A stretch of 64,000 nt of DNA from Buttiauxella ferragutiae. GTDB taxonomy: Bacteria; Pseudomonadota; Gammaproteobacteria; Enterobacterales; Enterobacteriaceae. The notes under the pieces are model-generated. The model ran no database searches. It had not been told where the DNA came from and saw nothing but the letters and a program-made list of their open reading frames with translations. The stretch lies in assembly GCF_001654915.1 (NCBI RefSeq), contig NZ_LXEQ01000019.1; one strand, written 5' to 3'. Made by a program: the position numbers and the translations under genes. Below are positions 8,459 through 17,552 of this stretch, in pieces (within the stretch, counting starts at the first letter, position 1; the number at the start of each line of letters is the position of its first letter).

Positions 8459-9172
8459 ATGGAAAATATCATGTTGTCATTTAACCAGGTGAGCGCCCAT
8501 TACGGAAAAATCCAGGCGCTTCACGGGGTCAGTCTGCATATTAAACAGGGCGAAATCGTCACTCTGATTGGTGCGAACGGTGCGGGCAAAACCACGCTGT
8601 TGGGTACACTGTGCGGTGACCCGCGCGCATCCAGCGGCAAGATTACCTTTGATGGCAAAGACATCACTGACTGGCACACCGCTCGCATCATGCGTGAAGC
8701 GGTGGCGATTGTGCCGGAAGGCCGCCGCGTGTTTTCACGTATGACGGTGGAAGAAAACCTGGCGATGGGCGGCTTCTTCGCGGAACGCGACCAGTATCAT
8801 GAACGCATCCAACGCGTATACGAACTGTTCCCGCGCCTGCTGGAACGCCGTATTCAACGTGCGGGAACCATGTCCGGCGGTGAACAGCAAATGCTGGCGA
8901 TTGGCCGTGCGCTGATGAGCCAACCGCGCTTACTGCTGCTGGACGAGCCGTCGCTTGGCCTCGCGCCAATCATCATTCAGCAGATTTTCGATACCATCGA
9001 GCAGCTGCGCAGCGAAGGCATGACCATCTTCCTGGTTGAGCAGAACGCCAACCAGGCGCTGAAGCTTGCTGACCGTGGCTACGTGCTGGAAAACGGCCAC
9101 GTGGTACTGGAAGACACCGGCGACGCGCTGCTGGCTAACGAAGCGGTGCGTAGCGCCTACCTCGGCGGCTAA
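8459..9172 (+). CDS. livF: Branched-chain amino acid ABC transporter ATPase LivF
   Basis: The second ATPase of the Liv transporter. It has 237 aa, as in E. coli. Walker A GANGAGKT is at 38-45, the signature is MSGGEQQM and Walker B is LLLLDEPSLGLAP. I use ATG 8459 because GTGAGGCAAAG lies at proper distance and the protein then starts MENIMLSF as in the family. An in-frame ATG at 8444, three bases after the livG stop, would add MGEAK. It is the last gene of livKHMGF, followed by a strong terminator. Confidence 0.95.
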   Translation: MENIMLSFNQVSAHYGKIQALHGVSLHIKQGEIVTLIGANGAGKTTLLGTLCGDPRASSGKITFDGKDITDWHTARIMREAVAIVPEGRRVFSRMTVEENLAMGGFFAERDQYHERIQRVYELFPRLLERRIQRAGTMSGGEQQMLAIGRALMSQPRLLLLDEPSLGLAPIIIQQIFDTIEQLRSEGMTIFLVEQNANQALKLADRGYVLENGHVVLEDTGDALLANEAVRSAYLGG

Positions 9173-9189
9173 ATTATCGCTTAATCAAC

Positions 9190-9213
9190 AAGGAGCCTTT
9201 TGGCTCCTTTTTT
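9190..9213 (+). terminator. Terminator of the livKHMGF operon
   Basis: AAGGAGCC / GGCTCCTT, 8 bp with a TTTT loop and a T-run to 9213, lying 17 nt after livF. Confidence 0.9.
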
Positions 9214-9250
9214 ATGACAATACTCCGATCACCACTTTCCCTTCACCTCA

Positions 9251-9294
9251 CTGTAACAATTCTGTCACCCCACGGTTATTTTTCTGTCATTCGC
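9251..9294 (+). promoter_or_regulatory. Tandem Pho boxes upstream of ugpB
   Basis: Four 11-bp direct repeats follow each other: CTGTAACAATT, CTGTCACCCCA, CGGTTATTTTT and CTGTCATTCGC (9251-9294). The first two give an 18-bp match to the PhoB box CTGTCATA-N4-CTGTCAC. This agrees with known PhoB control of ugp under phosphate starvation. The start codon is 77 nt downstream of the last repeat. Confidence 0.85.
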
Positions 9295-9370
9295 GCATGT
9301 CATGTTTTGATGCGAACAAAAACGCGTATTTTCGCGCAGTGACCTAATGACAACCTCCAGGGATATACAC

Positions 9371-10690
9371 ATGACTGCATCGTTACGACTCACAACACTT
9401 TGCCTTGCGCTTGGATGCGTACTTAGCAGCAGCGCTATCGCCGCCACCTCCATTCCGTTCTGGCATTCAATGGAAGGTGAACTGGGCAAAGAAGTCGATT
9501 CACTGGCTCAACGCTTCAACCAGACGCACCCTGATTACAAAATTGTCCCGGTATATAAAGGTAATTACGAACAAAACCTGGCGGCAGGGATTGCGGCTTT
9601 CCGTTCGGGCAATGCGCCAGCCATTTTGCAGGTTTATGAAGTGGGTACGGCGACCATGATGGCCTCGAAAGCCATCAAGCCGGTATATGAAGTTTTTAGC
9701 GATGCAGGCATTAAGTTCGACGAATCTCAGTTTGTGCCAACGGTTTCCGGTTACTACACCGATTCAAAAACCGGGCGTCTGCTCTCCCAACCATTTAACA
9801 GCTCCACGCCAGTTCTGTATTACAACAAAGACGCCTTTAAGAAAGCGGGCCTGAACCCGGATCAGCCACCAAAAACCTGGCAAGACCTGGCCGAGTACAC
9901 CGCTAAACTTAAAGCGGCAGGCATGAAATGCGGCTACGCCAGTGGCTGGCAAGGCTGGATTCAAATCGAAAACTTCAGCGCCTGGAACGGTCTGCCGGTT
10001 GCCACCAAAAATAACGGTTTTGATGGCACCGATGCGGTTCTGGAATTCAATAAACCCGAGCAAGTGAAACATATTGCGATGCTGGAAGAGCTGAACAAGA
10101 AGGGCGATTTCAGCTACTTTGGCCGCAAAGATGAATCTACCGAAAAGTTCTACAGCGGGGATTGCGCCATCACCACCGCGTCTTCTGGCTCGCTGGCTGA
10201 TATCCGTCAATACGCCAAATTCAACTACGGCGTGGGCATGATGCCTTATGACTCTACTATTCCGAACGCGCCGCAAAACGCCATTATCGGCGGGGCAAGT
10301 TTGTGGGTGATGCAGGGTAAAGACCCCGCGACTTACAAAGGTGTTGCCGAGTTTATGCAGTTCCTCACTCAACCAGAAATTGCGGCTGAATGGCACCAGA
10401 AAACCGGTTACTTACCTATCACTAAAGCTGCTTACGACCTGACGCGTGAACAAGGCTTTTACGAGAAAAACCCAGGTGCTGATATCGCCACGCGCCAGAT
10501 GCTGAACAAGCCGCCATTGCCGTTCACTAAAGGCTTGCGTCTGGGCAACATGCCGCAGATTCGTGCCGTTGTGGATGAAGAGCTGGAATCGGTATGGACC
10601 GGCAAGAAAACCCCTCAGCAAGCATTAGATAGCGCGGTTGAGCGTGGTAATCAGTTGCTGCGCCGTTTCGAGCAATCGACTAAGTCTTAA
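9371..10690 (+). CDS. ugpB: Glycerol-3-phosphate-binding periplasmic protein UgpB
   Basis: The periplasmic receptor for sn-glycerol-3-phosphate and glycerophosphodiesters in the Ugp ABC transporter. It has 439 aa from ATG 9371. The signal peptide is about residues 1-24 (LALGCVLSSSAIAA before TSIPFWHSM), followed by an extracellular solute-binding family 1 fold. An in-frame codon at 9347 would add MTTSRDIH, but CCAGGGA lies about 9 nt before 9371. It is the first gene of ugpBAECQ, separated from ugpA by a BIME, which may help keep receptor message above permease message. Confidence 0.96.
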   Translation: MTASLRLTTLCLALGCVLSSSAIAATSIPFWHSMEGELGKEVDSLAQRFNQTHPDYKIVPVYKGNYEQNLAAGIAAFRSGNAPAILQVYEVGTATMMASKAIKPVYEVFSDAGIKFDESQFVPTVSGYYTDSKTGRLLSQPFNSSTPVLYYNKDAFKKAGLNPDQPPKTWQDLAEYTAKLKAAGMKCGYASGWQGWIQIENFSAWNGLPVATKNNGFDGTDAVLEFNKPEQVKHIAMLEELNKKGDFSYFGRKDESTEKFYSGDCAITTASSGSLADIRQYAKFNYGVGMMPYDSTIPNAPQNAIIGGASLWVMQGKDPATYKGVAEFMQFLTQPEIAAEWHQKTGYLPITKAAYDLTREQGFYEKNPGADIATRQMLNKPPLPFTKGLRLGNMPQIRAVVDEELESVWTGKKTPQQALDSAVERGNQLLRRFEQSTKS

Positions 10691-10700
10691 GTTTTTCAGT

Positions 10701-10774
10701 GTCGGATGACGCTTCGCTTATCCGACCTACGAATGGCTGTTTGTAGGTCGGGTAAGGCGAAGCCGTCACCCGAC
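10701..10774. repeat. BIME between ugpB and ugpA
   Basis: Inverted REP units: GTCGGATGACGCTTCGC...TCCGACCTAC (10701-10730) and GTAGGTCGGGTAAGGCG...CGAC (10743-10774), inside an operon. Confidence 0.85.
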
Positions 10775-10797
10775 ATTGTTCAGGAAAAGAATTACTT

Positions 10798-11685
10798 ATG
10801 TCATCTTCTCGTCCGGTGTTCCGTTCCGGCTGGCTGCCGTATGCGCTAGTGCTGCCGCAACTGCTTATCACCATTATCTTTTTTATTTGGCCTGCGGGCG
10901 AAGCGTTGTGGTATTCACTGCAAAATGTCGATCCGTTTGGGCTTTCGAGCACGTTTGTTGGCATGGAAAATTTCAAACAACTCTTCCATGACAGCTACTA
11001 TCTCGACTCTTTCTATACCACCTTAATTTTCAGTGGATTAGTCGCTGGCAGCGGTTTGCTGGTGTCGCTGTTTTTCGCCGCGCTCACGGATTACGTCATT
11101 CGTGGCAGCCGAATTTACCAAACGTTAATGCTGCTGCCGTATGCGGTGGCTCCGGCGATTGCTGCCGTACTGTGGATTTTCCTGTTTAACCCCGGGCGCG
11201 GCCTGCTAACTCACGTGCTTGAGCAGTTTGGTTACCACTGGAACCACGCACAAAACAGCGGCCAGGCGATGTTCCTCGTGGTGTTTGCCTCGGTGTGGAA
11301 GCAAATCAGCTACAACTTCCTGTTCTTCTTTGCGGCGTTACAGTCGATTCCGCGTTCGTTGATTGAAGCTGCTTCTATTGACGGGGCAGGCCCGGTACGG
11401 CGCTTCTTCAAGCTGTCGTTACCGCTGATTGCGCCGGTGAGTTTCTTCCTGCTGGTGGTTAATCTGGTGTACGCCTTTTTCGATACCTTTCCGGTTATCG
11501 ACGCCGCGACCGGCGGTGGACCAGTACAAGCGACGACCACGCTTATCTACAAAATTTATCGCGAAGGTTTTGCCGGACTCGATCTTTCCGCGTCGGCGGC
11601 GCAATCCGTGGTGTTGATGTTCTTAGTCATCATCCTGACCGTGATTCAGTTCCGCTTCGTGGAACGTAAGGTGCGCTACCAATGA
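10798..11685 (+). CDS. ugpA: Glycerol-3-phosphate ABC transporter permease UgpA
   Basis: An inner-membrane permease of the Ugp transporter; it pairs with UgpE. It has 295 aa, as in E. coli, with six hydrophobic segments. The EAA coupling loop reads IEAASIDGAGPVRRFFKLSLPL, typical of MalF-like permeases. It ends in ATGA shared with ugpE. Confidence 0.96.
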   Translation: MSSSRPVFRSGWLPYALVLPQLLITIIFFIWPAGEALWYSLQNVDPFGLSSTFVGMENFKQLFHDSYYLDSFYTTLIFSGLVAGSGLLVSLFFAALTDYVIRGSRIYQTLMLLPYAVAPAIAAVLWIFLFNPGRGLLTHVLEQFGYHWNHAQNSGQAMFLVVFASVWKQISYNFLFFFAALQSIPRSLIEAASIDGAGPVRRFFKLSLPLIAPVSFFLLVVNLVYAFFDTFPVIDAATGGGPVQATTTLIYKIYREGFAGLDLSASAAQSVVLMFLVIILTVIQFRFVERKVRYQ

Positions 11686-12527
11686 TTGAGAACCGCCGCG
11701 GGCTGACGATTTTCAGCCACACGATGCTGATTCTGGGCATTATCGTGATTTTGTTCCCACTGTATGTCGCGTTTGTCGCGGCGACACTGGATAACGAAGC
11801 CGTCTTCCAGACGCCGATGACGCTGATTCCAGGCACGCATCTGCTGGAAAACATGTCTTATATCTGGACGCACGGCGTCGGTGCCAACAGTGCGCCGTTT
11901 GGCCTGATGCTACTAAACAGTTTTGTCATGGCGATGGTCATCACCATTGGCAAAATCACTGTCTCAATGCTTTCAGCCTTTGCGATTGTCTGGTTCCGCT
12001 TCCCGTTCCGTAACCTGTTCTTCTGGATGATTTTTATCACCCTGATGCTGCCGGTTGAAGTGCGTATTTTCCCGACGGTAGAAGTTATCGCAAACCTCAA
12101 AATGCTCGACAGCTACACCGGCCTGACGCTGCCGTTAATGGCTTCGGCAACCGCTACTTTTTTGTTCCGCCAGTTCTTTATGACGCTTCCCGACGAGTTA
12201 ATGGAAGCGGCACGTATCGACGGCGCATCGCCGATGCGCTTCTTCCGTGACATCGTTTTGCCGCTCTCAAAAACTAATCTCGCAGCACTCTTTGTCATCA
12301 CCTTTATCTACGGCTGGAACCAGTATCTCTGGCCGCTGCTGATTATTAGCGACGTCAACCTTGGCACCGCCGTGGCGGGTATTAAAGGCATGATGTCTTC
12401 CGGTGAAGGCTCCACCCAGTGGAACCAGGTGATGGCGGCGATGCTGCTGACGCTGATTCCGCCGGTAATTATCGTTTTAGCCATGCAACGAGCGTTCGTG
12501 CGTGGCCTTGTTGATAGTGAGAAGTAA
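11682..12527 (+). CDS. ugpE: Glycerol-3-phosphate ABC transporter permease UgpE
   Basis: The second Ugp permease (MalG-like). It has 281 aa with six hydrophobic segments. The EAA loop is MEAARIDGASPMRFFRDIVLPL. It starts within the last four bases of ugpA and ends 3 nt before ugpC, so the operon is tightly coupled. Confidence 0.96.
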   Translation: MIENRRGLTIFSHTMLILGIIVILFPLYVAFVAATLDNEAVFQTPMTLIPGTHLLENMSYIWTHGVGANSAPFGLMLLNSFVMAMVITIGKITVSMLSAFAIVWFRFPFRNLFFWMIFITLMLPVEVRIFPTVEVIANLKMLDSYTGLTLPLMASATATFLFRQFFMTLPDELMEAARIDGASPMRFFRDIVLPLSKTNLAALFVITFIYGWNQYLWPLLIISDVNLGTAVAGIKGMMSSGEGSTQWNQVMAAMLLTLIPPVIIVLAMQRAFVRGLVDSEK

Positions 12528-12530
12528 CCC

Positions 12531-13601
12531 ATGGCAGGACTAAAACTACAGGCAGTGAGCAAAAGTTGGGACAACAAAACTCAGGTCATTGAGCCGCTGA
12601 CGCTGGATGTCGCAGACGGTGAATTTATCGTGATGGTGGGGCCGTCGGGCTGCGGTAAATCGACGTTGCTGCGCATGGTTGCCGGACTTGAACGTGTCAC
12701 CAGTGGCGATATCTGGATTGACCGCCAGCGCGTCACCGAAATGGAACCGAAAGAGCGTGGCATCGCGATGGTGTTCCAGAACTACGCCCTTTATCCGCAT
12801 ATGAGTGTGGAAGAAAACATGGCGTGGGGGCTGAAAATCCGCGGCATGGGCAAAGCCCACATTCAGCAAAAAGTGGTGGAAGCGGCGCGTATTCTTGAAC
12901 TCGATGGCTTGCTTAAACGCCGCCCACGCGAACTTTCCGGCGGCCAACGCCAGCGTGTGGCAATGGGGCGGGCGATTGTGCGCGACCCGGCAGTTTTCCT
13001 CTTTGATGAACCGTTATCCAACCTGGATGCCAAACTGCGCGTACAAATGCGCCTCGAATTACAACAGCTGCACCGCCGCCTGAAAACCACCAGTTTGTAC
13101 GTGACGCACGACCAGGTCGAAGCGATGACGCTGGCGCAGCGCGTGATGGTGATGAACAAAGGCGTCGCCGAACAAATCGGCACGCCTGTTGAAGTCTACG
13201 AACGCCCGGCCAGCCGCTTTGTGGCGAGTTTTATCGGCTCGCCCGCCATGAACCTGCTGGAAGGTAAAATCAGTGCTGACGGCACGCGTTTTGAACTGGC
13301 AAGCGGCATGGCGTTGCCATTAGGCAATGCGCCGAATGGGCTTCAGGGGCTTGCGGTGACGCTGGGTATCCGCCCGGAACATATTGCGCTAAGCTCACAA
13401 TCCGCAGGCGGCGTGCCCTTTTTGGTGGATACGCTGGAGATGCTCGGTGCAGATAATTTAGTGCACGGGCGCTGGGGCGAGCAAAAAATGGTGGTGCGCC
13501 TGGCGCATCAGGAACGCCCACAACCCGGTAGTACGCTGTGGCTACATCTGCCTGAAAATCATCTACATTTCTTTGCTAAAGATAATGGACAACGTTTATG
13601 A
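12531..13601 (+). CDS. ugpC: Glycerol-3-phosphate ABC transporter ATPase UgpC
   Basis: The ATPase of the Ugp importer. It has 356 aa, as in E. coli. Walker A GPSGCGKST is at 37-45, the LSGGQRQR signature follows, Walker B is VFLFDEPLSNLDAKLR, and the switch His is in VTHDQVEAM. The C-terminal third is the MalK-type regulatory/TOBE domain (FIGSPAMNLL, then GIRPEHI). The last four bases overlap ugpQ. Confidence 0.97.
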   Translation: MAGLKLQAVSKSWDNKTQVIEPLTLDVADGEFIVMVGPSGCGKSTLLRMVAGLERVTSGDIWIDRQRVTEMEPKERGIAMVFQNYALYPHMSVEENMAWGLKIRGMGKAHIQQKVVEAARILELDGLLKRRPRELSGGQRQRVAMGRAIVRDPAVFLFDEPLSNLDAKLRVQMRLELQQLHRRLKTTSLYVTHDQVEAMTLAQRVMVMNKGVAEQIGTPVEVYERPASRFVASFIGSPAMNLLEGKISADGTRFELASGMALPLGNAPNGLQGLAVTLGIRPEHIALSSQSAGGVPFLVDTLEMLGADNLVHGRWGEQKMVVRLAHQERPQPGSTLWLHLPENHLHFFAKDNGQRL

Positions 13602-14338
13602 GCAACTGGCCATACCCGAAAGTCGCGGCCCATCGTGGCGGTGGCAAACTGGCACCGGAAAATACGCTGGCAGCGATTGATGTCGGTGCGCGTTACGGGC
13701 ACACCATGATTGAGTTCGACGCCAAGCTTTCACAGGATGGGCACATTTTCCTGCTGCATGACGACACTCTGGAACGCACCAGTAACGGCTGGGGCATCGC
13801 GGGCGATTTACCCTGGGATAAACTGCTGAATGTCGATGCCGGAAGTTGGTATAGCGGTGAGTTTAAAGGCGAACCATTGCCGCTGCTTTCTCAAGTTGCC
13901 GCGCGGTGTAAGCAACATGGCATGATGGCGAATATTGAAATCAAACCGACCACCGGTACCGATGCGCTAACCGGAAAAACGATCGCGCTGGCAGCACTTG
14001 AATTATGGCAAGGGCAAACCGCGCCATTGCTGTCTTCGTTTTCTATCGAAGCGCTGGAAGCCGCACAATTTGCCGTGCCTGAATTACCGCGTGGGTTGTT
14101 ACTCGACGAATGGCGCGATGACTGGCGTGAACTGACCGCCCGCCTGGGTTGTGTTGCCATTCACTTGAATCATAAATTGCTCGATGAAGCGCGTGTGCAG
14201 GAGCTGAAAGCGGCGGGATTACATATTCTGGTTTATACGGTGAATAATCCCCAACGAGCAGCTACGCTGCTGCGCTGGGGTGTGGATATCATCTGTACCG
14301 ACTGTATCGACCAAATTGGTGCAGATTTTACGTACTAA
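13598..14338 (+). CDS. ugpQ: Cytosolic glycerophosphodiester phosphodiesterase UgpQ
   Basis: It hydrolyses glycerophosphodiesters imported by UgpBAEC to glycerol-3-phosphate plus an alcohol. It has 246 aa and no signal peptide, matching the cytosolic role. GDPD motifs are clear: AHRGGGKLAPENTL near residue 11, and EFDAKLSQDGHIFLLHDDTL with the metal-binding Glu/Asp and second catalytic His. NIEIKP follows. It is the last gene of the ugp operon. Confidence 0.96.
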   Translation: MSNWPYPKVAAHRGGGKLAPENTLAAIDVGARYGHTMIEFDAKLSQDGHIFLLHDDTLERTSNGWGIAGDLPWDKLLNVDAGSWYSGEFKGEPLPLLSQVAARCKQHGMMANIEIKPTTGTDALTGKTIALAALELWQGQTAPLLSSFSIEALEAAQFAVPELPRGLLLDEWRDDWRELTARLGCVAIHLNHKLLDEARVQELKAAGLHILVYTVNNPQRAATLLRWGVDIICTDCIDQIGADFTY

Positions 14339-14351
14339 ATGCCAGGTCCAT

Positions 14352-14413
14352 GCCGGATGATGCAAGCTTATCCGACCTACGGTAAGGGGGGATAAGCGTG
14401 AGCGTCATCCACC
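14352..14413. repeat. BIME between ugpQ and yhhA
   Basis: Inverted REP units GCCGGATGATGCAAGC...GACCTAC (14352-14380) and a divergent partner ending in GTCATCCACC (14413), between convergent genes. Confidence 0.8.
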
Positions 14414-14432
14414 ATTTTCCTTACGTCGGGGC

Positions 14433-14837
14433 TTAATGAGTCCCAGGATTCAACATGCTGCCATTGGTCGTCGGTTGCAGCATATGCTGTTGCCCGCTGC
14501 TGGTCGCGCTACTGTTTAACATGCCACCATTGGTATTTGGCAACACTTGTTGTGTCCCGACATCCAGCTCATTCGCAGGCGTTGTTGTCGATTTAAAGAC
14601 GCCCTGCGAATTGTTATTTATCTGCGATTCCAGATGCTGTTGCTGCACGCGGGTTTGCGTTTGTAACTGCTGATTTAACATCCCTTTTTGTTGTATCTGC
14701 TGGGTTTGCATTTGTTGCTGCATCCGTTGCTGACTCGGGATCTGATAACCCTGTTGATTGGGATTATTCAGGGTATTAATCGGCTGTGCCAAACAGGTCA
14801 ATGGCAGCAAAGCTGCCAGCATAAGTATTTTTTTCAT
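14433..14837 (-). CDS. yhhA: Secreted Gln-rich protein YhhA (DUF2756)
   Basis: Function unknown. The protein has 134 aa from ATG 14837, chosen because GGAGGAAGTG lies 4 nt upstream and it opens with a signal peptide (MKKILMLAALLPLTCLA, then QPINTLNNPNQ). The mature part is low complexity, dominated by Gln in QQxMQxQ repeats (about residues 35-75) and a coiled-coil-like central stretch. The C-terminus is rich in Asn, Gly and Ser with two similar NGGMLN/NGSMLN segments. The context between ugpQ and ggt matches E. coli yhhA. A periplasmic location is inferred from the signal. Confidence 0.85.
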   Translation of the reverse strand: MKKILMLAALLPLTCLAQPINTLNNPNQQGYQIPSQQRMQQQMQTQQIQQKGMLNQQLQTQTRVQQQHLESQINNNSQGVFKSTTTPANELDVGTQQVLPNTNGGMLNSSATSSGQQHMLQPTTNGSMLNPGTH

Positions 14838-14978
14838 CGTCACTTCCTCCATTTGGGGGATCTACTAAGTTTAATCGTTTTCTGACACTACGATGATTAT
14901 TTAGGATTTTTAGCCAGGCGGGTTTCCAATTTTGGGCCAGGCTTATCGTGGGATTCCCCAAACATGGAGAACATAACG

Positions 14979-16745
14979 ATGAAGCAGTGGAAAAATATTC
15001 GTCTGGAAATTCTGCGTTGGATGACCATTCCTGCGCTAATGATAGGACTGTGCCTTTCTGTTAGTGCCGCACCGCCTCCGGTTGCGGCTCCTGTATCTTA
15101 CGGCGTCGAAGCCGATGTCTTCCATCCAGTACGTGCTGAAAATGGCATGGTTGCCTCGCAGGATTCGCTGGCCACACAAGTCGGTGTCGAGATTCTCAAG
15201 CAGGGCGGGAATGCGGTCGATGCCGCTGTTGCAGTCGGTTTTGCGCTGGCGGTAACCCACCCGCAGGCGGGGAACATCGGCGGCGGTGGCTTTATGATGC
15301 TGCGCACCAAAGATGGTAAAACCACCGCCATTGATTTCCGTGAAATGGCACCAGAAAAAGCATCGCGCGACATGTTCCTCGATGCGCAAGGCAATGCAGA
15401 CAGCAAAAAATCCCTTACCTCACATCTTGCATCAGGCACGCCTGGCACCGTGGCGGGCTTCGCTCTGGCGCTGGAAAAATACGGCACACTGCCGCTGAAC
15501 AAAGTTATCCAGCCTGCAATCAAACTGGCACAGGACGGTTTCACGGTGAACGATGCACTGGCTGAAGACCTGAAAGTTTATGGTGCAGAAGTTCTCCCGA
15601 ATCATCCAAACAGCAAAGCTATTTTCTGGAAGGCTGACGGCGAACCGCTGCAAAAGGGCGATAAACTGGTGCAAACCAACCTCGCCAAAAGCCTGGAAAT
15701 GATTGCCGAAAATGGCCCGGATGCGTTCTACAAAGGCGCAATTGCTGACCAGATTGCCGAAGAAATGGCAAAGAATGGCGGGTTGATTAGCAAGGTTGAT
15801 CTGGCGAATTACAAAGCCGTAGAACGTGCGCCGATTAGCGGTGATTACCGTGGCTACCAGATTTTCTCCATGCCACCACCGTCTTCAGGCGGCATCCACA
15901 TTGTGGAAATCCTCAATATTCTGGAAAACTTCGATCTCGCCAAATACGGTTTTGGCAGCGCTGATGCGATGCAATTAACGGCTGAAGCGGAAAAATATGC
16001 CTATGCCGATCGTTCGGAATATCTCGGTGACCCTGACTTTGTGAAAGTGCCGTGGCAGGCGCTGACCAACAAAGCCTACGCCAAATCGCTGGCTGAGCAG
16101 ATAGACATCAACAAAGCACGTCCATCGAGCGAAATTAAACCCGGTAAACTGGCGCCATATGAAAGCAACCAGACCACGCATTTCTCGGTGGTGGATAAAG
16201 ACGGCAACGCTGTAGCGGTGACTTATACGCTCAATACCGTGTTCGGTACGGGCATTGTGGCAGGTAACACCGGCATCCTGATGAACAACCAAATGGATGA
16301 TTTCTCTGCAAAACCGGGTGTGCCGAATGTCTACGGGCTGGTGGGTGGCGATGCCAACGCCGTTGGGCCGCATAAACGCCCGCTGTCGTCGATGTCGCCG
16401 ACAATCGTGGTGAAAGATGGCAAAACCTGGCTGGTAACCGGCAGCCCTGGCGGTAGCCGTATCATTACCACTGTGCTGCAAATGGTGATGAACACCATCG
16501 ATTACGGGATGAACGTTGCCGAAGCCACCAACGCGCCGCGCTTCCATCACCAGTGGTTGCCTGATGAGCTACGAGTCGAAAAAGGTTTTAGCCCGGATAC
16601 AGTCAAATTGCTGAAAGATAAAGGGCAGAACGTGAAGGTGAAAGAAGCGATGGGCAGTACGCAGAGCATTATGGTAGGGCCAGATGGTGCGTTATACGGT
16701 GCTTCTGACCCGCGTTCGGTGGATGATTTGACTGCCGGATATTAA
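14979..16745 (+). CDS. ggt: Periplasmic gamma-glutamyltranspeptidase Ggt
   Basis: It cleaves the gamma-glutamyl bond of glutathione and transfers or hydrolyses the glutamyl group in the periplasm. It is 588 aa from ATG 14979 (E. coli 580), with GGAGA 8 nt upstream; ATG 14964 lacks a ribosome site. A signal peptide spans about residues 1-34 (LCLSVSAA). The pro-enzyme cuts itself before the nucleophile Thr, here Thr399 in SNQTTHFSV, releasing the small subunit. The lid/oxyanion motif PLSSMSPT and the glycines in GSPGGSRI are present. Confidence 0.97.
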   Translation: MKQWKNIRLEILRWMTIPALMIGLCLSVSAAPPPVAAPVSYGVEADVFHPVRAENGMVASQDSLATQVGVEILKQGGNAVDAAVAVGFALAVTHPQAGNIGGGGFMMLRTKDGKTTAIDFREMAPEKASRDMFLDAQGNADSKKSLTSHLASGTPGTVAGFALALEKYGTLPLNKVIQPAIKLAQDGFTVNDALAEDLKVYGAEVLPNHPNSKAIFWKADGEPLQKGDKLVQTNLAKSLEMIAENGPDAFYKGAIADQIAEEMAKNGGLISKVDLANYKAVERAPISGDYRGYQIFSMPPPSSGGIHIVEILNILENFDLAKYGFGSADAMQLTAEAEKYAYADRSEYLGDPDFVKVPWQALTNKAYAKSLAEQIDINKARPSSEIKPGKLAPYESNQTTHFSVVDKDGNAVAVTYTLNTVFGTGIVAGNTGILMNNQMDDFSAKPGVPNVYGLVGGDANAVGPHKRPLSSMSPTIVVKDGKTWLVTGSPGGSRIITTVLQMVMNTIDYGMNVAEATNAPRFHHQWLPDELRVEKGFSPDTVKLLKDKGQNVKVKEAMGSTQSIMVGPDGALYGASDPRSVDDLTAGY

Positions 16746-16751
16746 GTTTGC

Positions 16752-16831
16752 CCCTCACCCCGGCCCTCTCCCAAAGGAGAGGGAGAAAGCCGTCGAGTCC
16801 CCTCTCCTGAGGGAGAGGGTTAGGGTGAGGG
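16752..16831. repeat. CCCTCTCCC-type palindromic repeat, copy 1
   Basis: An 80-bp palindrome: CCCTCACCCCGGCCCTCTCC on the left and GGGAGAGGGTTAGGGTGAGG on the right, with a second inner inverted pair. Related copies are at 39346-39417 and 45691-45767. It lies between convergent ggt and yhhY. I do not assign a named family. Confidence 0.8.
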
Positions 16832-16835
16832 CGAT

Positions 16836-17333
16836 TTATTCAGGCTTACATCGCGCCATAAAATACGCATCCACATACTGACCATCGCGCAGCGCGAAAT
16901 TTTTGCCTGTGCCTTCTATCTCAAAGCCGAATTTACGATAGACCGCCAGGGCAGGTGCGTTATCAACAAACACCGTCAACTCGATACGCTCGACGCGCAG
17001 CCAGTTATCACACAGGTCTGTCATTGCTGCCATCAACGCGCTGGCGACGCCTCTGCCATGAAAATTGCTGTCCACGCCTATGCCAAAGTTTGCGACGTGG
17101 CTGCGGCGCGGTGAGGGTTCTATCGCAAGCGTCAGTTGACCAACCACTTTTCTATCAATACATGCGACCAGATTACGGCTGCCAGGTTTTGGTTCCTTCA
17201 ACCGTTCCAGCCACTGCGCTTGCGGAGAATGAGGAATATGTAGCGTGTCGCGTTGCGGCGCCGGTTGAGAGTAAAGTTGATGCAGAGCTTCCGCATCACC
17301 GATTTCAGCGTGGCGTATCACGATCTCACTCAT
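16836..17333 (-). CDS. yhhY: GNAT N-acetyltransferase YhhY (AaaT-like amino acid acetyltransferase)
   Basis: A GNAT-family acetyltransferase; E. coli YhhY/AaaT acetylates L-Phe and L-Met. It has 165 aa from ATG 17333 (MSEIVIRHAE, as in E. coli). An upstream in-frame start would add 21 residues without a ribosome site. Acetyl-CoA motif A reads VDSNFHGRGVASALM and is followed by VERIELTVFVDNAPALAVYRKF, the motif B region. It is divergent from ryhB, as in E. coli. Confidence 0.92.
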   Translation of the reverse strand: MSEIVIRHAEIGDAEALHQLYSQPAPQRDTLHIPHSPQAQWLERLKEPKPGSRNLVACIDRKVVGQLTLAIEPSPRRSHVANFGIGVDSNFHGRGVASALMAAMTDLCDNWLRVERIELTVFVDNAPALAVYRKFGFEIEGTGKNFALRDGQYVDAYFMARCKPE

Positions 17334-17420
17334 TCCTTTTCTCCTCAAATAGTTAAGTAACCTCTTAAACATCAGTGACTTTTTAGTTTTCGTCAACTGC
17401 TAAGTTTTTCTAAAAATTAG

Positions 17421-17450
17421 TAGACAAGTGCGAATGATAATGATTATTAT
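17421..17450 (+). promoter_or_regulatory. ryhB promoter with Fur box
   Basis: TAGACA (17421-17426), 18 nt, then TATTAT (17445-17450), with the RNA start 7 nt later. The GAATGATAATGATTATTAT stretch (17432-17450) matches the Fur consensus GATAATGATAATCATTATC and covers the -10. It would be repressed by Fur-Fe2+, as known for ryhB. Confidence 0.85.
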
Positions 17451-17456
17451 TGCCAT

Positions 17457-17552
17457 GCGTTCAGGGGAGACCCCTACGGAGATAACCTGAAAGCACGACA
17501 TTGCTCACATTGCTTCCAGTATTACTTAGCCAGCCTTGCGCTGGCTTTTTTT
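17457..17552 (+). ncRNA. ryhB: Iron-responsive small RNA RyhB
   Basis: An Hfq-dependent sRNA made when iron is scarce; it represses mRNAs of iron-using proteins and activates siderophore supply. The core AACCTGAAAGCACGACATTG, followed by CTCACATTGCTTCCAGTATTAC, is identical to the E. coli RyhB seed region. The 3' end is a terminator, AGCCAG/CTGGCT with a GC-rich loop, then eight Ts. The 5' part (GCGTTCAGGGGAGACC) is diverged but collinear. Position between yhhY and yhhX is as in E. coli. The terminal Ts run into an ERIC element. Confidence 0.95.
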